From Burkholderiaceae bacterium (GTDB taxonomy: Bacteria; Pseudomonadota; Gammaproteobacteria; Burkholderiales; Burkholderiaceae), in contig JASLEM010000038.1 in NCBI GenBank assembly GCA_030151165.1, forward strand, positions 1-10,615: DNA of 10,615 bases, read 5' to 3'. A program made the translations under genes and the position numbers. The number at the start of each line of letters is the position of its first letter. Position 1 is the stretch's first letter. Shown here piece by piece: positions 4,888 through 10,615 of this stretch. The notes under the pieces are model-generated. The model was not told the DNA's origin. It saw only the letters and a list, made by a program, of their open reading frames with translations, and searched no databases.

Positions 4888-7467
4888 CTACCTGGCCGCA
4901 CTGGCCGCGGCCTCGGGCGCGCGGGGCGGAGCATTCTTCACGTACTTGTCGAACCAGTTCACCATCTCGTAGATCAACTGCTCGTTCGACTCCATCGCCG
5001 AGTACCAGTGCGGCTCGTGCGGCAGCATCACCAGGCGTGCGGTGCCACCGTTGCCGCGGATGGCTTCGAACAGCCGTTGCGACTGCAGCGGCGTCGTGCC
5101 GGGGTTGGCGTCGTCCGCGCCGTGCACGATCAGCAGCGGCGTCTTCATCTTGTCGGCCGAGAAGAACGGCGAGACCTTCAGGTAGACGTCGGGCGCATCC
5201 CACACCGAGCGACGCTCGTTCTGGAAGCCGAAGGGCGTGAGCGTCTTGTTGTACGAACCGCTGGTGGCCGCGCCGGCCCGGAACAGGTCGGAGTGCGCGA
5301 GCAGGTTCACGGTCATCAGCGCGCCGTGGCTGTGGCCGGTGACACCGACGCGCTCGGGGTCGGCCACGCCGAGCCGCACCGCCTCGTCGACAGCCGCCTT
5401 CGCGTCGGCGACGAGTTGGGGCAGGTAGTCGTCATAGGCCTTCTTCGGGTCGCCGATCACCGGGAAGGACGCGCGATCGATGATCGCGTAGCCGTCGAGC
5501 AGCAGCAGCTGGTACTGCCGCAGGCGCGTGAAGGTGGCCTGCGACCCGCTGACCTGGCCGGCCTTGGCGGCGTCGGCGTAGTCGAGCGGGTAGGCGTAGA
5601 GGATCGTCGGCACGCGCGTGCCCTCGACATAGCCCGGCGGCGTGTACAGCGTGAACGACAGGTCGACGCCGTCCGCGCGCTTGTACTTCACGAGGCGCTT
5701 GCGGATCGCACGCACGGCCGGGGCCGGATCCGCGACGTGCGTGATGGCCCGACCGGTCGACGCATAGGCGGCCTCACCCGGCGCGGCGCCGGCGACGGGC
5801 GCCTCGACGTGGCGCAGGAACACGTTCGGCGGATCGATGACGGACTGGTGCGAGGTCAGGAACGTGCGTGCGTCGGCGCCCGTGAACCCGATGAAGCGCT
5901 CGTAGGCGTCCTTGTCGCTGCGGAACAGGCGCTCGGACTTCTGCGTCCTGAGATCGAGCCGGTCGAGGAAGGGCCGGTCGCCATCGGGCGACGAGCCCAC
6001 GCCGGAGAGGTAGATCGAGTCGCCGTCCTGGCGGATCACCCAGGCGCCGTCGGCGAGCTGGCGGTGCACCGGCGAGCCGGGGTTCGCGTACTTCTCGTCG
6101 GACGACAGGTCCCACAGCACGCGCGGCGACGTATGCGGATCGTCGACATCCACCAGCGCCGCGTGGCGCCAATGCCGGTTCTCGTCGTATTCCTCGAGCA
6201 GCGCGGTGTCGGCGCGCTCGCCCCAGTCGAAGCCGATGTAGCGCTGCACGGTGCGCGCGACCTCGGTCGGCGCGGCCGTGAACGGCGCCTTCTGCATCAT
6301 CACCTTGTCGCGTTGCGGCACCTGGGTCTTCCAGTCGCCGCCGTCGAGCGCCTCGGCCCAGACGAGCGTCGCCGGCGAGTTCGCCCGCCACGCGAACTCG
6401 CGCGGGCCGACCGGCACCCCGGCGACCGGCACGCGGTCGGTCAGCGGGATCGCGGCGATCCGGCTGACGACGATCTTCGCCGGCTTCGCGACGTTCCACA
6501 CCTCGACGTCGCGCGGGAACCGTTCGTAGGTCGTGACGTAGGAATACGGCTTGTGGATGGCGGTGACGAGCACGTGCTGGCCGTCGGGGGCGGCGTCGAC
6601 GCCCTCGAAGACCGCGGGCTTGCCGAGCGGCGTGACGGCCAGGCTCGCGATGTCGACCAGTGCGAGCTGCGAGCTGGCGTAGTAGTCGAACAAGTCCTCG
6701 TCGTGCTTGCTGGAGAGCGTGTCGCGGTTCTCGTAGGTGCTGCTCTCGCCCTTGTCGCCGCCGGTCTGCTGGATGCTCGGGCCGATCGGCACGACGGGCT
6801 CCGGCGGCGGCGCACCGATGCCGGCCGGCACCGCCTTCACCAGCAGCGTGTTCTGGTCGGGCATCCACTGCATCGCGTTGTCGAGCATCGGGTTGAGCCG
6901 CAGGTTCGGCACGCGGCGCACCGCGCCGGTGACCGCGTCGCCGATCCACAGTTCGACCGCATCGCTCGTGGTGTTCGCGAAGGCGAAGTGCCTGCCGTCG
7001 GCGGCCCAGGTCGGCGAGTCGGGGCAGGCGCCGGGCGGCAGCGCCACCGGCTTGCTCGCGCCATCGGGCAGGCGCACGAGCTCGAACCCATGGGCGCACG
7101 GCGTGACACCGTACCCCCCGGGGGTGTCGTGCTTGCTGTGGTTGCGCGTCTCGACGCGCGCGCCGGCGAGCTTCAGGATCGGCGTGGCGACGCGGGCGAT
7201 CGACGGATAGTCCTGCCACGACACCATCAGCATCGCGTTGCGTGTCGGGCTGACGTCGGCCACCGGCGGCGACGGCGCGAGCATCACGTCGAGGATGTTC
7301 TTCGGCGGCTGGTCGTAGCCGGACGGCGCCGCGGCGACGGTCTTCGGCGACGTCGCGGCGGCGGATGCTGCGACCGGAGCCGCGAACGCGGCGGATGCGA
7401 CACAGGTGGCGAGCACGCCCGACGCGGCGCAAGCCAGCGCGGAAGGGGTGGTCAGGGGCACGGACAT
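4888..7467 (-). CDS. Secreted S9-family serine peptidase, glutamyl endopeptidase-like
   Basis: An 859-residue alpha/beta-hydrolase peptidase of the prolyl oligopeptidase clan (S9), with an N-terminal beta-propeller and a C-terminal catalytic domain. The triad is visible: Ser713 in GVTGHSHGA, Asp786 in VHGADDANPGT and His820 in LPHEPHWYS. The blocks around it (SGSYNKTLTPFGFQNE, then SPFFSADKMKTPLLIVHG) closely match what I recall of plant chloroplast glutamyl endopeptidase (S9D). So does the propeller segment VPIGP plus DEDLFDYYASSQLAL (226-270). Cleavage after Glu is therefore plausible but inferred. Residues 1-30 are a Sec-type hydrophobic leader ending AAFAAP, so it is probably periplasmic or exported; unusually, its n-region has no Lys or Arg. 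ATG 7467 is preceded by AAGGAA at 7477-7472. It lies 153 bases downstream of otsB on the same strand, probably with its own promoter. Confidence 0.92.
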   Translation of the reverse strand: MSVPLTTPSALACAASGVLATCVASAAFAAPVAASAAATSPKTVAAAPSGYDQPPKNILDVMLAPSPPVADVSPTRNAMLMVSWQDYPSIARVATPILKLAGARVETRNHSKHDTPGGYGVTPCAHGFELVRLPDGASKPVALPPGACPDSPTWAADGRHFAFANTTSDAVELWIGDAVTGAVRRVPNLRLNPMLDNAMQWMPDQNTLLVKAVPAGIGAPPPEPVVPIGPSIQQTGGDKGESSTYENRDTLSSKHDEDLFDYYASSQLALVDIASLAVTPLGKPAVFEGVDAAPDGQHVLVTAIHKPYSYVTTYERFPRDVEVWNVAKPAKIVVSRIAAIPLTDRVPVAGVPVGPREFAWRANSPATLVWAEALDGGDWKTQVPQRDKVMMQKAPFTAAPTEVARTVQRYIGFDWGERADTALLEEYDENRHWRHAALVDVDDPHTSPRVLWDLSSDEKYANPGSPVHRQLADGAWVIRQDGDSIYLSGVGSSPDGDRPFLDRLDLRTQKSERLFRSDKDAYERFIGFTGADARTFLTSHQSVIDPPNVFLRHVEAPVAGAAPGEAAYASTGRAITHVADPAPAVRAIRKRLVKYKRADGVDLSFTLYTPPGYVEGTRVPTILYAYPLDYADAAKAGQVSGSQATFTRLRQYQLLLLDGYAIIDRASFPVIGDPKKAYDDYLPQLVADAKAAVDEAVRLGVADPERVGVTGHSHGALMTVNLLAHSDLFRAGAATSGSYNKTLTPFGFQNERRSVWDAPDVYLKVSPFFSADKMKTPLLIVHGADDANPGTTPLQSQRLFEAIRGNGGTARLVMLPHEPHWYSAMESNEQLIYEMVNWFDKYVKNAPPRAPEAAASAAR

Positions 7468-7541
7468 GGAGTTCCTTCGCTGCGGATCGGAGGGGTGGTG
7501 CCGGCGCTCCTCGCGAAGGGAAGACCGTCGGCCACCGGTCA

Positions 7542-7562
7542 GCCTGCGACTATGTCACAGGC
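7542..7562. promoter_or_regulatory. 21-bp palindrome upstream of the S9 peptidase, overlapping a candidate -10
   Basis: Half-sites GCCTGCGAC (7542-7550) and GTCACAGGC (7554-7562) flank a TAT centre, with 8 of 9 positions complementary. On the minus strand TGA followed by CATAGT (TG at 7557-7556, hexamer 7554-7549) resembles an extended -10 element about 80 bases before the peptidase ATG; no good -35 is seen. A dimeric repressor bound here would cover this promoter. The palindrome is seen directly; the promoter and the binding protein are inference. Confidence 0.4.
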
Positions 7563-7596
7563 GACTCGCCGCCCGTGGCGTGCGGCCATGGCACCG

Positions 7597-7617
7597 GCCT
7601 GGCACGCTCGTCCAGGC
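7597..7617. terminator. Hairpin just after the otsB stop
   Basis: GCCTGG (7597-7602) and CCAGGC (7612-7617) form a 6-bp stem with a 9-base loop, three bases beyond the otsB stop codon on the minus strand. The position suits a transcript end for otsAB, but there is no T tract and the stem is short. Confidence 0.3.
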
Positions 7618-7620
7618 GCC

Positions 7621-8505
7621 TCAGCCGTCGACCGACGCCAGCATCCGATCGAGCACGCCCGCCATTTCCTGCGGGCCGTCGATGCAGAAGCGCGCCGCCG
7701 AATCGCGCCGTTCGCAGCCGATGCGCACCGTGACCCAGCCCGGCAGCGCGGCGGCGAAGACGGGCTCGTCGTTGACGTCGTCCCCCGCGAAGAACGCCGC
7801 CTCGGCGCCCGCGCGGGCGATCAGGCGCTGCACGGCCACGGCCTTGTCGGGCGCGTCGGCGGCGACGGCGTTGACCACCAGCTTGCCGCCGAACACGTGC
7901 AGCGCGGGGGTGAAGCCGGCCAGCACCTCGTGGATCAGGGCAGCGGCGGCCTCGCGGTCGGGTGCGGTGCGGTAGTGCAGCGCGAGCGACTGTTGCTTGT
8001 CCTCGATGAACACGCCGGCACGCAGCAGTCCGTCCGCGCGCACCTGGAGGCGCTCGCGCAGCGGGTCGAGCGCCGCGGTCGCGCGCCGGGCGGCGTCGAG
8101 ATCACCGTCGTCCTCCGCGCCATGGTTGCCGACGATCCAGGTGGGCTTGAAGCCGAGGCGGTCTCGCACGTCGGCGATCTGCCGGCCGGTGACGATCGCG
8201 ACGGGCCGCACGCGGGCCAGCTTCTCGAGCCGCACGGCGATCGTCGCCGACACGTGCACGTCGCCCGGACGCGGCCGGATCGGTGCCAGCGTGCCGTCGA
8301 AGTCGAACGCGAACAGCGCCTTCGTGCGCATGAGCGTCGCCAGCGCCGCGATGCCGTCGACGCCCGACAGGTGCCGCAGCGGCGGCGGGCCGGCACCGTC
8401 ACCCACCGGCGTCGACACAGGCGCAGCGGGCGGCACCGCGGCCGTCGCGTTGACGGCGCTCTTCACGTCCGCGGGGTTCATGGCTTCTCGATCGACGTCG
8501 TTCAT
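7621..8505 (-). CDS. otsB: Trehalose-6-phosphate phosphatase
   Basis: A 294-residue HAD-superfamily phosphatase that converts trehalose-6-phosphate to trehalose in the cytoplasm, the second step of the OtsAB pathway. The motifs are complete: motif I FAFDFDGTLAPI with Asp68 (nucleophile) and Asp70, motif II IVTGR with Thr106, GNHGAE at 126-131 typical of OtsB, Lys221 in DAPDKAVAV, and motif IV FFAGDDVNDEPVF with Asp242/Asp243. Residues 1-45 are a low-complexity Ala/Pro/Val extension; E. coli OtsB is about 266 residues. ATG 8505 overlaps the otsA stop by one base (TGATG). It has GAGG (8515-8512) six bases upstream, supporting this start and translational coupling. A second in-frame Met (8481) is the alternative. 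otsA lies immediately upstream and makes the substrate. Confidence 0.95.
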   Translation of the reverse strand: MNDVDREAMNPADVKSAVNATAAVPPAAPVSTPVGDGAGPPPLRHLSGVDGIAALATLMRTKALFAFDFDGTLAPIRPRPGDVHVSATIAVRLEKLARVRPVAIVTGRQIADVRDRLGFKPTWIVGNHGAEDDGDLDAARRATAALDPLRERLQVRADGLLRAGVFIEDKQQSLALHYRTAPDREAAAALIHEVLAGFTPALHVFGGKLVVNAVAADAPDKAVAVQRLIARAGAEAAFFAGDDVNDEPVFAAALPGWVTVRIGCERRDSAARFCIDGPQEMAGVLDRMLASVDG

Positions 8506-10615
8506 CAGATGCCTCGTTGCGCTTCGTGGCGGAAGCGTCGCACCCGCGCGTCCACGCGCGCCTTCAGGCGCCAGCGCCCGGCGTCGCTCAACATGCGCCC
8601 GGCCCAGCGGAACACGTTGAACTCGTGCACCGTGCTGCGCATGCTGGCCATGCGCGCGCGCTGCTCGGCCGGTGGCATCTTGGCGGCGCGGTGGAGCGCG
8701 TCGGCGGTTTCCTCGACGTGGTACGGGTTGACGATCAGCGCCTCGGTCATCTCGCGCGCCGCGCCGGCGAAGCGGCTGAGGATCAGCACGCCCTGTTCGT
8801 CGTCGCGCGCGGCGACGAACTCCTTGCAGACGAGGTTCATGCCGTCGTGCAGGCTGGTGACGACGCACATGTCCGACGCGCGGAACAGTTCGTTGACGGC
8901 GGCGGTGTCGTGATGCTGCGCGAGAAGGTGCACCGGCTGGTAGCCCGCGCTGCCGAAGCGCTCGTTGATGCGTGTCGTCACGCGCTCCACCTGCTCCTGG
9001 AAGATGCGGTATTCGTCGAGCGAGCTGCGCGTCGGCGCCGCCACCTGCACGAAGACGAAGTTGCCGACCCATTCGGGGTGCTTCTCGAGGAGCCGCTCGA
9101 CCGCATTGAGCCGCTCGAGGATGCCCTTCGTGTAGTCGAAGCGGTCGATGCCGACGGCCAGCGTCACATCCGCGCGCAGCCCCAGCCGCTCGCGGACGAT
9201 GCGCCGGCACTCTTCGATCGACGACCAGCTCGCGATCGTCTTCTCGCTCGGCCACTCGATCGAGATCGGATAGGCCTCGACGAGCGTCTCGTCTTCCTTG
9301 AACGAGATCGTCGAGTGCTCGTGCTCGATGCGCGCCTCGAGGAAGCGGTCGACCGTCTCGATGAAGTTCTTGCAGTGGAAGCGCGTGTGGAAGCCCAGGA
9401 TCGTGCTGCCCAGCATGCCCTGCAGGATCTCGCGCCGCCACGGACAGATGCCGAACGATTCGGGGTTCGGCCAGGGGATGTGCCAGAACGTCAGGATGGT
9501 GGCGTTGGGCAGCTTCTCGCGCACCATCGCGGGCAGCAGGGCGAAGTGGTAGTCCTGCACCAGCACGATCGGGTCTTCGCTGCGCGCCTCGGCCACCACG
9601 GCGTCGGCGAAGCGCTGGTTGACGGCCTTGTAGGCCTCCCAGTCGGACTCGCGGAACACCGGCCGCACGTGCGCCACGTGGCACAGCGGCCAGAGGCCTT
9701 CGTTGGCGAAGCCGAAGTAGTAGCCCTGCTCTTCTTCCGCCGTCAGCCACAGCCGGCGCAGCTGGTAGTCGTCGTGGCCCGGGGGCACGGCGACGCGATC
9801 GTTGGCGTCGACGACCTCGCGGTCGGCGTCGCCGCTGCCGTGCGCGATCCAGGTGCCGGAGCAGGCGCGCATCACCGGCTCGACGGCCGTGACGAGGCCG
9901 CTCGCGGGCCGCTTGACGATGACGGTGTCCGCGCCGTCCCTGCCCTTGGCGTGCTCGTGGATGTAGGGCTCGCGGTTCGAGACGACGATCACCTGGTCGC
10001 CGCGCAGCTGGGTCTTCAGCAGCGCGCGCAGCCGGCCGGCGTTCCAGTCGGCCTCGGGGCCCTGCATGCGGCGATATTCGTCCTCGAGGTCGCGCAGGCG
10101 CTCGCGCAGGTCGTCGGCGAACGGCTGCAGCTCGGGCGCGGCGGCGACGGCGTCGCCGGTCAGCGGGCTGATGATGCCCTCGCCGCGCAGCAGCGCGCGC
10201 ACGCCCGAGACCCAGCCGCGCCAGCTCAGTTGCGCGACGACCATCGTGATCAGCGCCATCACGAAACCGAGCACCGCGATCAGGCCGACGAGGTAGCGGC
10301 GGGTGTCCTGGCTGCGCTTCTCGATGAAGCTCAGGTCGTGCAGCAGCACGAGCCGCCCGACCATCACCGGCTGCGTCAGCGTGGCCTCCGCGGCGCTCGC
10401 GGCCGGGCCGGCGGCGGGCGCGTGCGTGCGCATCTCGAGCTCCGCGGCGACGAGCGCCGACGCGGCGGCGTCCTGCGCGGCGGCCTGCTTGTCGGCCTTG
10501 CTGCCGAACAGGTGGTGCTTCTTCTTGCGCACGGCCTGCACGCTCGGCGACACCGACGGCGCCGTCGACGCCGCGGGCTCGGCCCCGCTGGCCGCTCCGT
10601 CACCCCCGCTGGCGG
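8505..10615 (-). CDS. otsA: Trehalose-6-phosphate synthase with N-terminal membrane/sensor-like region (5' end outside window)
   Basis: This GT20 glycosyltransferase makes trehalose-6-phosphate from UDP-glucose and glucose-6-phosphate. The frame is open to the right edge, so the true start is probably outside; an internal GTG at 10553 would give 682 residues (numbering used here). Residues 66-86 (GRLVLLHDLSFIEKRSQDTRR), a transmembrane helix (about 87-108) and WRGWVSGVRALLRGEG form a module like the tail of a periplasmic sensor, the helix and a HAMP-like linker. A charged, helix-like segment (about 140-185) follows. The catalytic domain (187-655) has VVSNREPY, ASGLVTAVEP, EGLWPLCHV, VQDYHFALLP, FWHIPWPNPE, DRFDYTKG (Arg471, Lys476) and DGMNLVCKEF (Asp570, Glu578). 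Residues 1-60 and the visible upstream part are Ala/Ser-rich with a basic RKKKHH patch, which is odd. It overlaps otsB by one base. Confidence 0.93.
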   Translation of the reverse strand, partial: ASGGDGAASGAEPAASTAPSVSPSVQAVRKKKHHLFGSKADKQAAAQDAAASALVAAELEMRTHAPAAGPAASAAEATLTQPVMVGRLVLLHDLSFIEKRSQDTRRYLVGLIAVLGFVMALITMVVAQLSWRGWVSGVRALLRGEGIISPLTGDAVAAAPELQPFADDLRERLRDLEDEYRRMQGPEADWNAGRLRALLKTQLRGDQVIVVSNREPYIHEHAKGRDGADTVIVKRPASGLVTAVEPVMRACSGTWIAHGSGDADREVVDANDRVAVPPGHDDYQLRRLWLTAEEEQGYYFGFANEGLWPLCHVAHVRPVFRESDWEAYKAVNQRFADAVVAEARSEDPIVLVQDYHFALLPAMVREKLPNATILTFWHIPWPNPESFGICPWRREILQGMLGSTILGFHTRFHCKNFIETVDRFLEARIEHEHSTISFKEDETLVEAYPISIEWPSEKTIASWSSIEECRRIVRERLGLRADVTLAVGIDRFDYTKGILERLNAVERLLEKHPEWVGNFVFVQVAAPTRSSLDEYRIFQEQVERVTTRINERFGSAGYQPVHLLAQHHDTAAVNELFRASDMCVVTSLHDGMNLVCKEFVAARDDEQGVLILSRFAGAAREMTEALIVNPYHVEETADALHRAAKMPPAEQRARMASMRSTVHEFNVFRWAGRMLSDAGRWRLKARVDARVRRFRHEAQRGI
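8512..8515 (-). promoter_or_regulatory. otsB ribosome binding site inside the otsA end
   Basis: GAGG on the minus strand, within the last codons of otsA, lies six bases before the otsB ATG (8505). Together with the TGATG stop/start overlap it points to coupled translation of the two enzymes. Confidence 0.6.

Noticed and set aside
4813..8913. A continuous 1,366-codon open frame on the + strand, antisense to the peptidase, otsB and part of otsA
   Set aside because: Its product is Arg/Ala/Val/Gly-rich with no domain, and it spans three well-supported genes on the other strand. Long antisense frames are a normal side effect of high GC at third codon positions.
8506..9750. The otsB reading frame stays open far upstream into otsA, suggesting a much longer phosphatase
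   Set aside because: The upstream part is Arg/Ala-rich shadow sequence of otsA. The ATG at 8505 with GAGG and the TGATG overlap explains the real start.
1..10615. Mobile elements, CRISPR arrays, tRNA or rRNA genes
   Set aside because: No transposase or integrase motifs, no regularly spaced repeats, and no recognisable RNA gene sequence on either strand.

Overview
The window is a 10.6 kb, very GC-rich (about 70% by eye), gene-dense stretch of bacterial chromosome. The class I fructose-1,6-bisphosphatase, the membrane-anchored form of trehalose-6-phosphate synthase, the DapA paralogue and the STY0301-type secreted protein together suggest a betaproteobacterium of the Burkholderiales. This placement comes from recalled family sequences, not from a search. 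I see no rRNA, tRNA, CRISPR, insertion sequence or phage gene. It reads as ordinary core and accessory chromosome.

Layout from left to right: (1) the 3' half of fbp (+) runs off the left edge. (2) It converges on a MerR-family regulator (-), with a strong GC hairpin between them. (3) The regulator is divergent from a small four-helix membrane protein (+). The gap between them has a mer-like promoter, with a dyad placed inside the -35/-10 spacer, so the pair looks like a regulator and its target. (4) A dapA-family aldolase/lyase (-) with a GTG start and a strong Shine-Dalgarno follows. Its 416-base upstream gap holds competing inverted repeats, a tiny lysine-containing frame and a cluster of GC hairpins. 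(5) An aldo/keto reductase (-) is next. (6) A 297-base divergent gap separates it from a small secreted STY0301-like protein (+). (7) A large secreted S9 serine peptidase (-) resembles glutamyl endopeptidases. A 21-bp near-perfect palindrome lies upstream of it. (8) otsA-otsB (-) have a 1-base stop/start overlap. otsA continues off the right edge.

Functional reading: OtsA makes trehalose-6-phosphate from UDP-glucose and glucose-6-phosphate, and OtsB dephosphorylates it to trehalose, an osmotic and desiccation protectant. OtsA here carries a transmembrane helix and a sensor-like linker before the catalytic domain, so synthesis may be membrane-located and possibly signal-responsive. Fbp supplies fructose-6-phosphate (gluconeogenesis or the Calvin cycle). 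The other genes look like independent units.

I do not see a clearly new multi-gene system. The points most worth checking are the sensor-like OtsA fusion with its odd basic/alanine-rich segment, the MerR-membrane protein pair with its operator, the possible dapA leader switch, and the palindrome before the S9 peptidase.
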